In this document: one piece after another, positions 1 to 8,312 of the stretch
How positions within the stretch are numbered: the first letter of the stretch is position 1
How the letters are laid out: every line of letters begins with the position of its first letter
Source: Moraxellaceae bacterium
GTDB taxonomy: Bacteria > Pseudomonadota > Gammaproteobacteria > Pseudomonadales > Moraxellaceae
Direction of reading: 5' to 3'
Assembly (NCBI GenBank): GCA_024234595.1
Contig: JACKNZ010000009.1
Location: 62,001-126,000 of the forward strand
Length of the DNA: 64,000 nucleotides
Position numbers and translations under genes: made by a program
Notes under the pieces: generated by a model
Database searches by the model: none
What the model saw: only the letters and a program-made list of their open reading frames with translations
What the model was told of the DNA's origin: nothing

Positions 1-1571
1 GCTTTTTTTAAGTTGCTGCGGGCGGTTGCTGCGGCAATCATTAAAGCTTTGCTGTCTTTGGCGGGTGGTGCTGCACCTTGTTGGCTTGCTAAGGCTGCTT
101 GTTGGGCTGCTTCTTCTCTGGCTTGAGCCGCTGCTTGTTCACGCGCTTGACGTCGGGCTTCTTTGTCGGCTTCTTCTTGGGCTAAACGGGATGTATGTGC
201 TTCAAAGCGTAAACGTGCGCGTTCAGCTTTTTCAGCTTCTTGTTTTTGGGTGGCAATTTCACCTTTAGCATAACGGTAATATTGCACTAAGGGAATGCTA
301 CTCGGGCAAACATAAGCACACGCGCCGCATTCAATACAATCGTCTAAATGGTATTGTTCGGCTTTATCAAACTCAGCACTTTTGCTAAACCATAATAGTT
401 GTTGTGGCAACAATTGCACAGGGCACACTTGCGCACAATCTCCACAACGAATACAGGCTTGCTCAGGCGGTGGCGGTGGAAAATCCTCTAATGTTGCAGC
501 AATAATACAATTAGTAGTTTTAACCACAGGAATTTGTACTTGTGGCAAGGAGTAGCCCATCATCGGCCCACCAACAATTAAGCGCGAAATTTTTGACCAT
601 TGAGCCTGAGCTTGATTTAACAAGTGCTCAATAGGTGTGCCAAAGGGCACGTCATAATTGGCTGCTTGTTGTACGCCTAAACCTGTGACGGTAGTAATCC
701 GCGATAAAGACGGTTCACCATGCACCACTGCGCGATAAATGGCAGCAGCAGTGCCAACATTTAAACAAAATACGCCAACATCGGTGGTTCGACCATTAGC
801 AGGGGTTTCACGACCTGTTAAAATATACACGGTTTGTCGAGCTGCCCCCGAAGGGTATTTGCTCTGACAGCTCATGACTTGAATATGTGCTTGAGACTGG
901 GACGCTTGTTGCATGGCATTGATGGCTTGCGGCTTATTGTCTTCAATACCAATAATAATTTTTTTCGCGCCTAAAATTTGCTTAACAATATTTGCGCCTT
1001 CAACAATCTCCGTCGCGCGTTCACGCATTAACAAATCATCAGCGGTAATATATGGCTCACACTCCATGGCATTAATCACCACAATATCAACAGGTGTCTG
1101 TTGTTTAACTTGTAGTTTTGAGCCTGTTGGAAAGCCAGCACCGCCCATACCTGCAATGCCAGCCTCACGAATAATCGCTAATAAGGTTTGGGCTTCGGCC
1201 AAATGATAATCTTTAATACCTGTATGAGCTGCCCATTCATCTTTGCCATCAGCCTCAATCACCACACACAACGCGTCTAATTGTGAAGGGTGGTCAACAG
1301 GATACAAGCCAATATCAACTACTGTGCCTGATGTGGTGGCATGAACAGGTGTGGCTACAAATGCGCGCACTTCACCAATTTTTTGACCTTTTAATACATG
1401 CTCACCAATTTTCACAATCGGTTTTGCTTCTTCACCAATGTGCTGCAACATGGGAATAATCAAACGTTTAGCTAAGGCTAAAGGCTTAATTGGGCTTTGG
1501 GTTGAGCTTTGTTTGTGTTCAGGCACATGAACACCACCAATCAACTTATAAGGTGCGCGTTGTACAGTCAT
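1..1571 (-). CDS. rnfC: Rnf electron transport complex subunit C (3' end outside window)
   Basis: Membrane-associated subunit of the Rnf ferredoxin:NAD+ oxidoreductase, thought to carry the NADH-binding site. The frame opens with MTVQRAPYKLIGGVHVPE and stays open to base 1, giving 523 complete codons. Two 4Fe-4S ferredoxin motifs of the form CxxCxxCxxxCP lie near residues 370 and 410 (CIRCGDCAQVCP, CIECGACAYVCP). The remaining visible C-terminus is an Ala/Gln/Glu/Arg-rich helical tail, as in long gammaproteobacterial RnfC proteins. The ATG overlaps the rnfB stop as ATGA, so translation is probably coupled. The true length is unknown because the gene leaves the window; rnfD, rnfG and rnfE would be expected beyond the left edge. 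Confidence 0.95.
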   Translation of the reverse strand, partial: MTVQRAPYKLIGGVHVPEHKQSSTQSPIKPLALAKRLIIPMLQHIGEEAKPIVKIGEHVLKGQKIGEVRAFVATPVHATTSGTVVDIGLYPVDHPSQLDALCVVIEADGKDEWAAHTGIKDYHLAEAQTLLAIIREAGIAGMGGAGFPTGSKLQVKQQTPVDIVVINAMECEPYITADDLLMRERATEIVEGANIVKQILGAKKIIIGIEDNKPQAINAMQQASQSQAHIQVMSCQSKYPSGAARQTVYILTGRETPANGRTTDVGVFCLNVGTAAAIYRAVVHGEPSLSRITTVTGLGVQQAANYDVPFGTPIEHLLNQAQAQWSKISRLIVGGPMMGYSLPQVQIPVVKTTNCIIAATLEDFPPPPPEQACIRCGDCAQVCPVQLLPQQLLWFSKSAEFDKAEQYHLDDCIECGACAYVCPSSIPLVQYYRYAKGEIATQKQEAEKAERARLRFEAHTSRLAQEEADKEARRQAREQAAAQAREEAAQQAALASQQGAAPPAKDSKALMIAAATARSNLKK

Positions 1572-2173
1572 AATTGTTTGAGTGGAATGAGTTTAATGGG
1601 ATGTTCAACAGGACTATTACCTTCGCCTTTAGGTGCTTGCCAATGCCATGTTTGACGCGTCACTGCAATCGGAATCATATCAATACAATCAACAGGGCAA
1701 GGCTCTACACACAAATCACAGCCTGTACATTCGCTGCTAATCACCGTATGGGTGTGTTTTGCTGCACCAATAATCGCATCAACAGGGCAAGCTTGAATAC
1801 ATTTGGTGCAACCAATACATTCGGCTTCACGAATAAAAGCGACTTTTTTAACTTCAGATTCAATGCCATATTCACTATCTAAAGGAATGGCCTCAACATT
1901 TAACAAAGCCGCTAATTGATTAATAGTATCTTGACCACCAGGTACACAATGATTAATCGCCTCACCATTGGCTATTGCTTCGGCGTAAGGTCGACAACCA
2001 GGGTGACCACATTGGCCGCATTGGGTTTGAGGTAATAGGGCATCAATTTGGTCAACTAAGGGATTCGCTTCGACTTTAAATTTTTCTGACGCAAACCCTA
2101 ATAACGCGCCTGCTAATAAACCAATAATTAGCAAAATAACAATAGCGATAATAATGGTGAATAACGCACTCAT
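1568..2173 (-). CDS. rnfB: Rnf electron transport complex subunit B
   Basis: Iron-sulfur subunit that passes electrons within the Rnf complex at the inner membrane. An N-terminal hydrophobic helix (about residues 4-27) anchors the 201-residue protein. A 4Fe-4S domain with C52, C55, C60 and C76 follows (QCGQCGHPGC). Two ferredoxin motifs come next, at C119/C122/C125/C129 and C149/C152/C155/C159. Order and length fit the RnfB family. The start overlaps the rnfA stop (ATGA) and the stop overlaps the rnfC start in the same way, so the three genes form one tightly coupled operon. Confidence 0.96.
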   Translation of the reverse strand: MSALFTIIIAIVILLIIGLLAGALLGFASEKFKVEANPLVDQIDALLPQTQCGQCGHPGCRPYAEAIANGEAINHCVPGGQDTINQLAALLNVEAIPLDSEYGIESEVKKVAFIREAECIGCTKCIQACPVDAIIGAAKHTHTVISSECTGCDLCVEPCPVDCIDMIPIAVTRQTWHWQAPKGEGNSPVEHPIKLIPLKQL

Positions 2174-2751
2174 TTCACCAACCCTGCAAAACCCATAAAG
2201 GATAATGACATTAAACCTGCTGTAACTAAGGCAATGGCACTGCCACGAAAAGGCTTAGGCACATCTGCGACATTAATACGTTCGCGCATGGCAGCAAACA
2301 ACACTAACACTAAGGCAAAGCCCAAACCTGCACCTAAACCTGTTAATAATGCTTTGATAAACGAAGGATTTGCTTGGCGAATATTTAATAAAGCAACACC
2401 TAACACAATACAGTTTGTGGTAATTAGTGGCAGATAAATGCCTAACACTCGATAGAGGGCAGGGCTAGTTTTGTGTAATACTAATTCGGTAAATTGTACG
2501 GTAACGGCAATGACTAAAATAAAGCTTAAAGTATGCAGATAGGCTAAATCAAAAGGCTGCAAAATTAAGGCATCAACCGCATAGGTAAAAATGGACGATA
2601 AGGTTAAAACAAAGGTGGTGGCGATGGCCAAACCTGCGGCGGTGCTGAGTTTTTTTGATGTTCCCATAAATGGGCATAAACCCAAAAATTGTACCAAGAC
2701 AAAATTGTTGACCAAAATCGTGCCAATCAGTAGCAGCAAATAGTCATTCAT
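2170..2751 (-). CDS. rnfA: Rnf electron transport complex subunit A
   Basis: Integral membrane subunit of the Rnf complex, homologous to NqrE. The 193-residue protein is almost entirely hydrophobic, with about six membrane segments. It starts MNDYLLLLIGTILVNNFVLV, and the conserved VQFLGLCPFMG stretch carries the Cys implicated in iron-sulfur binding between the RnfA and RnfE halves. It is the first gene of the visible rnfABC operon. No strong ribosome binding site is seen before the ATG; a weak AAGG lies about 14 bases upstream. Confidence 0.96.
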   Translation of the reverse strand: MNDYLLLLIGTILVNNFVLVQFLGLCPFMGTSKKLSTAAGLAIATTFVLTLSSIFTYAVDALILQPFDLAYLHTLSFILVIAVTVQFTELVLHKTSPALYRVLGIYLPLITTNCIVLGVALLNIRQANPSFIKALLTGLGAGLGFALVLVLFAAMRERINVADVPKPFRGSAIALVTAGLMSLSFMGFAGLVK

Positions 2752-2816
2752 GGGAATGTGAGCCTTTGAAATGAGTGGTGCGGTACTCCCTCGTTCTTTG
2801 GATGAGGGTATGGTTT

Positions 2817-2846
2817 ATTGTAAATCTTTTTTGGCGTGATAGGCAA
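2817..2846 (-). promoter_or_regulatory. Candidate sigma-70 promoter for rnfABC
   Basis: On the minus strand, TTGCCT and TACAAT are separated by 18 bases, about 65 bases before the rnfA start. The -10 matches five of six consensus bases. This is a pattern match only. Confidence 0.4.
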
Positions 2847-2932
2847 AAAATGACAATAGAGATGGTTTGATAAAATGTAGCAAGTGGTTGGGGTACGAAA
2901 TCCACGTCATGATATATGGTATGAGGTGTAAG

Positions 2933-3352
2933 ATGGCTTTTGTTCAAAAAGAGTATACTAAAGAAAGTGCTCCGTTATATAGAGGCTTGGTCGGTGATGG
3001 AGTCAAAAGTGGGATGTTGGGTAGTTGGTATGTTGACGAAAGTATCAATGCCCATTTATTTAATTATGGTGGACGAGGCGAAATGCCCGAAGAATTAGGT
3101 ATGCCACCAAATACCAGTTTATTGGTGATAAATAAAACCATTTATCATATCGAATATAGAACAACCGATATTAAAGTTGATAATGGGTTTATACGTAAAT
3201 TTTCTATATGTCGTTTTTCAATAGAAGGTGAAGAAGTTATTCCGCGTCCACAAGTTTATAAAATATTGGAGCAAGCTTTTTTTGATTATGTTCAAGTATT
3301 GAGAAAACGCTCTATTGCTTCTGGATATAAGTATGATGTTGTGCTTTCTTAA
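2933..3352 (+). CDS. Hypothetical protein, 139 aa
   Basis: I do not recognise this protein. The ATG at 2933 is chosen because GAGG lies six bases upstream; the frame could also begin at 2867. The protein is soluble with no signal peptide or membrane helix. It starts MAFVQKEYTKESAPLYRGLV, has a Gly-rich middle (NYGGRGEMPEELGMPPN) and ends with a helix rich in aromatic and basic residues. The gene is divergent from rnfA, and no partner gene is evident. The coding sequence looks richer in A and T than its neighbours, which could mean recent acquisition. Confidence 0.6.
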   Translation: MAFVQKEYTKESAPLYRGLVGDGVKSGMLGSWYVDESINAHLFNYGGRGEMPEELGMPPNTSLLVINKTIYHIEYRTTDIKVDNGFIRKFSICRFSIEGEEVIPRPQVYKILEQAFFDYVQVLRKRSIASGYKYDVVLS

Positions 3353-3442
3353 CCCCAAAAATGGCAAATGAGCAAATAAAATGATGCCGATTTTAGAACA
3401 ACTGCGTTAAAATTGTCGCTTATTTTTAGCGATAATCAATTT

Positions 3443-3853
3443 ATGTCAAGCACAACCCCCGAGCAAATTACCCAATGGATTAACGACAGTGTTGGCACTG
3501 CCCAAGACAATGGCTTTAAAGTTGTTGCCTTGCGCCCTTTAGAAGCCGACTGTATTTTGCCCTATCAACAAAGCCAATTAAGAGCGGGTGGCACTCTATC
3601 AGGGCCAACCATGATGACCTTAGCCGATGCCGCCATGTATGCAGCCGTGTTGTCTCACTATGGCAAACAACTATTAGCCGTTACCCAAGACTTTAGTATT
3701 CATTTTTTAGCCAAGCCCAGCCAAAACAACTTGCAAGCCAACGCTAAAATTATTAAAGCAGGCAAACGTAGTGTAGTATTAACGGTACATATTTATAGTC
3801 AAGATAACTTAGTGGCGTTGGCAACAGGTACTTATGCCATGCCTACAAAATAA
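3443..3853 (+). CDS. PaaI-family hotdog-fold thioesterase
   Basis: Probable acyl-CoA thioesterase of the PaaI/YdiI hotdog group, cytoplasmic; the substrate cannot be told from sequence. The 136-residue form from ATG 3443 is preferred over an upstream TTG at 3413. The hotdog core is visible as RAGGTLSGPTMMTLADAAMY, where D62 sits at the usual catalytic acid position of the central helix. Strands such as TQDFSIHFLAKP and AKIIKAGKRSVVLTVHIY follow. Length fits the family. It stands alone and is followed by a palindromic repeat. Confidence 0.8.
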   Translation: MSSTTPEQITQWINDSVGTAQDNGFKVVALRPLEADCILPYQQSQLRAGGTLSGPTMMTLADAAMYAAVLSHYGKQLLAVTQDFSIHFLAKPSQNNLQANAKIIKAGKRSVVLTVHIYSQDNLVALATGTYAMPTK

Positions 3854-3865
3854 TTGGTATTACCT

Positions 3866-3936
3866 TAAAATCCCCCCAGCCCCCTTTAAAAAAGGGGGAG
3901 TCCTCCTCTTTATAAAGAGGGGTTAGGGGAGATTTA
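3866..3936. repeat. Palindromic repeat, CCCCC/GGGGG type
   Basis: Two nested inverted repeats built from runs of C and G (CCCCCTTT/AAAGGGGG and CCTCTTTATAAAGAGG). A related arrangement forms the core of the MITE copy at 50769-50911. It lies between the thioesterase and the Lon-like gene, and its hairpin could help end transcription. It lacks the GGACTTAC termini of the full elements. Confidence 0.7.
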
Positions 3937-3958
3937 TTGTTTAATTTTAGGACACCCT

Positions 3959-6406
3959 ATGACCATTATCCCTTTAGCGATAACTCAACTTTACAAGGCA
4001 ACCGCTGCCGAATTACTGCCGACCAGTACCCGTCGTTTAAAGGCTTTTAATGACTTTTTAGGTCAGGAGCGTGCCAAAGAAGCAGTACATATGGCCTTAG
4101 CCATGCCGCACGATGGCTATAACATTTTTGCCATTGGTGAAAATGGTTTGGGCAAGCGCACCATGATAAAACGTCTATTAGCGGAGGTAGCAGCACAAGA
4201 ACAAGCCCCCAGTGATTGGTGCTACGTTAATAACTTTGCCGACCCTCGCAAACCAATCGCTTTAGAGTTGCCCGCTGGAAAAGGGCTATTGGTACAAAAA
4301 AGCCTGAGTAAATTGTGGCGTAGCGTTAGCCGTATGGTACAAGCCAGCTTTCAGCACGAAACCTATATTGGCCGTATTGAAATGCTCAAAAATAGCCTTA
4401 ATCAAGCGCAACAAACCGCCTTGCAAGAATTGGCGCAAGAAGGCGAAAAACGTCAGCTTAAATTAGTGTTACGTCCGCAGGGTGGGCATGGCTTTGTACC
4501 CACGGCCACCGATGGCGAAATAATGACTTCTGAAGCCTTTGATGCCTTGCCGACCAGCGAGCAACACACCCTCAAAAGTGCCATTCAGGAGATGGAAAAG
4601 CGTTTGCAACGCCTTGCTGAGCGTTTGGGCAGAATGGAGGAGCAAAGTCGTGACAAAATTCAAAAACTCAATGATGAAGTGAGTTTGGCGGCCGTTGAAC
4701 CCCTGATAACCAAGCTCAAAGAACAATACCAAGACCTTAAACCCATAGTGGATTATTTATCGGCCTATCAACAAGATGTAATAGAAAATGTCGATATTAT
4801 TGTCAATGCTCAAGAAAACGAGCCTGATGCCGTGGCCAGTGTCAGTAGCGATAATGCCATTCCTTCGCGCTATCAGTGTAATGTTATAGTCAGTCACAAC
4901 CCCAAAAAAGGCGCGCCTGTCGTTTTTGAAGATTTACCCACTCACTACAACTTAATGGGACACGTAGAGCAAGTAACCTATATGGGAACGGTAGCCACCG
5001 ACTTTACCTTAATTAGAGCAGGTGCTTTGCATCGTGCCAATGGTGGGTATTTGTTGTTAGAAGCCGAACAAGTATTAGAGCAACCTTATGCGTGGCAAGG
5101 GCTCAAACGCGCCTTACGTTCGCGTAATCTCAAACTATCCTCGTTAGAACAGATGCTGACGCTCACAGGCACTATTTCTTTAGAGCCTGATGCCATTCCC
5201 TTAGATGTCAAAATCGTGTTATTAGGTGATAGAGAAACTTTTCACTTATTGCAAGAATATGACCCCGAATTAGAGCAGTTATTTAAAATTAGGGCTGATT
5301 TTGCCAATACCATGCCTCGTAGCTCCGATAACGAGCAAAAATATGCCCATTTTTTGGCGGATTGTGTGGCCAAAGAAAAGCTCATGCCCTTTGACCGTAG
5401 TGCGTTAATGGCCTTAATCGAAGAAAGTGCGCGTAATGCCGAAGACCAACAAAAACTGTCCTTACATGCCGCGAGCGTCGGTAATTTATTGCGAGAGGCG
5501 CACTATTGGGCAGAAAATCAGCAAAAAAAACAAGCCAGTGTCGAGCATATACGTTTGGCTTTAGCAGGCCAAGAGCGTCGTCGTGGTCAACTGCGTGAAT
5601 TGTACTTAGAAGATATTGCCCAAGGCACGCAACTGATACAGTGTCAGGGTGCGGTGGTTGGCCAAATTAACGGTTTAACCGTGGTGCATTATGCAGACAG
5701 TGAGTTTGGCTTGCCCTCACGCATTACCGCAACCGTGCATCAGGGCGGTGGCGATGTGTTAGATATTGAGCGCACGGTGGACTTGGGCGGCTCGTTACAT
5801 GCCAAAGGCGTGTTGCTGTTATCCAGTTATTTAAAGTCTAAATTTGGTCGTGATAAGCCCTTGCATTTTTCGGCTAGTATCGCGATGGAACAAAACTATG
5901 GTGGCGTAGAAGGAGACAGTGCCACGATGGCCGAATTGGCGGCGTTAATTTCTGCCATTACTAATTTACCCATACGTCAAGATTTGGGTATTACAGGCTC
6001 GATGAATCAAATGGGTGAGATTCAACCGATTGGTGGTGTTAATGCCAAAATTGAAGGTTTTTTTGCCGCTTGCCAATTAAAAGGTATGACAGGCACACAA
6101 GGGGTGATTATTCCACAGCAAAATGTACGCCATTTAATGTTACGCCCCGAGGTGGTCGAAGCCGTCGCCAAAGGACAATTTGTGGTGTATGCCGTCAGTC
6201 ATGCCTATCAAGCCCTAGAGTTATTGTTATCAACGCCAATGGGTGAGGCTAATCACAAAGGCAAATATCCCAAAGATAGCATCATGGGTTTGGTGTTAGC
6301 GCAGCTCAAACATTGGCATGATATTGAAGAAGGTGATAAACCTAAAAAGAAAAAGCCTAAAAAAAAGAAAAAAACCGCTACCTCTGAACATGAATGTACT
6401 GAGTGA
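3959..6406 (+). CDS. Lon-like ATP-dependent protease (AAA_32 / Lon_C type)
   Basis: Cytoplasmic AAA+ serine protease of the LonB-like group that lacks the usual Lon N-terminal domain. A Walker A motif GENGLGKRT lies at residues 60-68 of 815. A long insertion with coiled-coil character follows (about 95-270), then the remaining AAA module. The C-terminal Lon protease domain has the dyad S654 (GDSATMAE) and K697 (VNAKIEGFF), 43 residues apart as in Lon. The extreme C-terminus is a lysine tract (about 785-805) that may bind nucleic acid or simply be disordered. AGGA precedes the ATG at a good distance. The FKBP gene follows 14 bases downstream and may be co-transcribed. Confidence 0.9.
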   Translation: MTIIPLAITQLYKATAAELLPTSTRRLKAFNDFLGQERAKEAVHMALAMPHDGYNIFAIGENGLGKRTMIKRLLAEVAAQEQAPSDWCYVNNFADPRKPIALELPAGKGLLVQKSLSKLWRSVSRMVQASFQHETYIGRIEMLKNSLNQAQQTALQELAQEGEKRQLKLVLRPQGGHGFVPTATDGEIMTSEAFDALPTSEQHTLKSAIQEMEKRLQRLAERLGRMEEQSRDKIQKLNDEVSLAAVEPLITKLKEQYQDLKPIVDYLSAYQQDVIENVDIIVNAQENEPDAVASVSSDNAIPSRYQCNVIVSHNPKKGAPVVFEDLPTHYNLMGHVEQVTYMGTVATDFTLIRAGALHRANGGYLLLEAEQVLEQPYAWQGLKRALRSRNLKLSSLEQMLTLTGTISLEPDAIPLDVKIVLLGDRETFHLLQEYDPELEQLFKIRADFANTMPRSSDNEQKYAHFLADCVAKEKLMPFDRSALMALIEESARNAEDQQKLSLHAASVGNLLREAHYWAENQQKKQASVEHIRLALAGQERRRGQLRELYLEDIAQGTQLIQCQGAVVGQINGLTVVHYADSEFGLPSRITATVHQGGGDVLDIERTVDLGGSLHAKGVLLLSSYLKSKFGRDKPLHFSASIAMEQNYGGVEGDSATMAELAALISAITNLPIRQDLGITGSMNQMGEIQPIGGVNAKIEGFFAACQLKGMTGTQGVIIPQQNVRHLMLRPEVVEAVAKGQFVVYAVSHAYQALELLLSTPMGEANHKGKYPKDSIMGLVLAQLKHWHDIEEGDKPKKKKPKKKKKTATSEHECTE

Positions 6407-6420
6407 GTCAAAAGGAATAA

Positions 6421-6765
6421 ATGATGAATAATGAACTACAAGTTATCGACATAATGATTGGCGAAGGTAAAACCGTTGTTAAAGGCGCGCTCATTAAAAC
6501 TAACTATATTGGTACTCTAGAAGATGGTACAAAATTTGACTCATCTTATGATCGAGGTCGAATATTTGAGTGCGTGATTGGTACAGGACGCGTGATTAAG
6601 GGCTGGGATATAGGCTTAATGGGCATGAAAGTCGGTGGCAAACGCAAGCTATATGTACCTGCACATTTGGCTTATGGCGAGCGTCAAATAGGAGCGCATA
6701 TTAAATCAAACTCAAATTTAATCTTTGAGATAGAGTTGTTAGAAGTTTTAACCAGAGACGACTAA
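6421..6765 (+). CDS. FKBP-type peptidyl-prolyl isomerase
   Basis: Small cytoplasmic prolyl cis-trans isomerase with a single FKBP domain and no signal peptide. Signature stretches are NYIGTLEDGTKFDSSYDRG, VIKGWDIGLMGMKVGGKRKL, VPAHLAYGER and LIFEIELLEV. At 114 residues it matches short FKBPs. The start is ATG 6421 or the adjacent 6424; AAGGAA lies just upstream. It follows the Lon-like protease closely, so a shared protein quality-control role is possible but not shown. Confidence 0.9.
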   Translation: MMNNELQVIDIMIGEGKTVVKGALIKTNYIGTLEDGTKFDSSYDRGRIFECVIGTGRVIKGWDIGLMGMKVGGKRKLYVPAHLAYGERQIGAHIKSNSNLIFEIELLEVLTRDD

Positions 6766-6797
6766 TATAAGTCTTTTAATAGCTTGAGATTATTATT

Positions 6798-8231
6798 ATG
6801 CCCCTGAGCGGTTACTATCATAATGAATTAGAGCGAGTTGACAAAGCATCACAACGTTTGCGCGAAGTGATGGATGGTTTAAGCTCGGCATTTTTTATTG
6901 GTGTCATGACCAATGAAGGGGTATTGACCTATGCCAACAAGACCGCATTAGACGCAATTGGTTTAGAGCGTAAAGAAGTATTGGGTAGGCCATTTGTCGA
7001 AACACCGTGGTGGGCGTATGCAGAGACCTATCGGCAACAATTACGCACTGCCATCGAATTAGCCGTTCAAGGTCAATCTTCACGTTTTGATGTGGTGTTT
7101 GAAAGTATTGATAACAAGTTATTGACCATTGATTTTTCTTTAAATCCTGTATTGGATGCTAAAGGAAAAGTCATGTATTTGGTGCCATCGGGTCACGATG
7201 TGACCAAGCGTCGTGCAGCGGAACGTGCCTTACAAATGTTGACCATGTGTCAGGATATTGTTTTAAAAGCCGAAGACGAGCTTAAGTTATTACAAGATGT
7301 TTGTCGGGTGATTGTTCATATGGGTGGTTATACCTTGGCGTGGATTGGTTATCCGCAACAAGATGTTGCCAAAAGCATTAAATCTATGGCGCAAGCGAGT
7401 ATTAACAACCAAATAACATCGCCATTTAGCTTGTCTTGGAGCCAAAATGACCCTAAAGGACAGGGTGCGAGTGCTCAAGCTATTCGCTCAGCAAGCACGG
7501 TTATTTGTGAAGATATTCAGCAGCAGCAACAACAATCTGTTGCAACAGTTCGTCACTTAGCTCAGCAACAAGGATTGAGGGGGGGAATTGCGTTGCCATT
7601 AGTTAAGCAACAACAGGTGTTTGGTGTCTTAACAGTTGCCTCTAAAGAGGTATTTAAAGCGAGTGATGCCGAAGTCGATTTATTGCAACAACTTGCTGAT
7701 AATTTGGCTTATGGTGTGTTGAGTCTGCGTGCACGGCAACAAAATCAACGCGTATTGGCAGCAATTTATCATATTAGCGATGTGATTGCGCTCAGTACAG
7801 GTCATGAGTATTTGCAAAAATTAGTGTTAACTATGACGGCAACATTGGGCGCACATGTGGGCATTATTACCCAACGTGTACGTGATTATGAGCCTATGAC
7901 TCATACCGTCGTTGCTGTGCTCGATGGCAAAGTGATAGATAATTTTGATTTGCCAATGAGTGGTACACCCTGTGAGCATTTAGGAGCAACAGTGCCAGAG
8001 TGGTTGGTTAGTTCTGATGCAATTAAGCAATATCCGCGTGCTGAAGGTTTGGCTAAATTTGGTGCAGAATCCTATATTGGCCGATTGATACAAGGCTCAG
8101 AGGGGCAGGCAATGGGACAAATTTTTGTCTTGTTTCGTGAACCATTGTGGGAAGCTGAGTTTGCCTCGGCAATTTTAAAAGTGTTTACCGCACGAGTAGC
8201 CGCTGAGTTAGAAAGACAGTCACACAAATAA
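6798..8231 (+). CDS. PAS-GAF-GAF sensor protein without an output domain
   Basis: Cytoplasmic sensory protein of 477 residues. A PAS domain with its PAC end lies at about 15-140 (the PAC end reads VPSGHDVTKRRAAERAL). A GAF domain follows at about 150-310, with Gln-rich stretches and GGIALPLVKQQQVFGVLTVA. A second GAF-like domain occupies about 325-470. No histidine kinase, GGDEF, EAL, HTH or PP2C output domain is visible, and the protein ends with an ordinary stop. It may act by protein-protein contact or be a remnant of a larger protein. No partner gene adjoins it: the upstream gene is FKBP and the downstream gene a protease lipoprotein. Confidence 0.75.
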   Translation: MPLSGYYHNELERVDKASQRLREVMDGLSSAFFIGVMTNEGVLTYANKTALDAIGLERKEVLGRPFVETPWWAYAETYRQQLRTAIELAVQGQSSRFDVVFESIDNKLLTIDFSLNPVLDAKGKVMYLVPSGHDVTKRRAAERALQMLTMCQDIVLKAEDELKLLQDVCRVIVHMGGYTLAWIGYPQQDVAKSIKSMAQASINNQITSPFSLSWSQNDPKGQGASAQAIRSASTVICEDIQQQQQQSVATVRHLAQQQGLRGGIALPLVKQQQVFGVLTVASKEVFKASDAEVDLLQQLADNLAYGVLSLRARQQNQRVLAAIYHISDVIALSTGHEYLQKLVLTMTATLGAHVGIITQRVRDYEPMTHTVVAVLDGKVIDNFDLPMSGTPCEHLGATVPEWLVSSDAIKQYPRAEGLAKFGAESYIGRLIQGSEGQAMGQIFVLFREPLWEAEFASAILKVFTARVAAELERQSHK

Positions 8232-8312
8232 CGATAAAACTGTTAGACCATGTTGAGTTAAATAGCAAAAAAAAGTCTATAAAATTATCGCTTTTGGATT
8301 GAGTATTACACT

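Noticed and set aside
26..1206. Plus-strand open frames opposite rnfC
   Set aside because: Antisense to a clearly conserved gene; the translations show no domains and no ribosome binding site.
2744..2947. Minus-strand frame upstream of rnfA
   Set aside because: It overlaps the rnfA start and the candidate promoter, and has no recognisable content.
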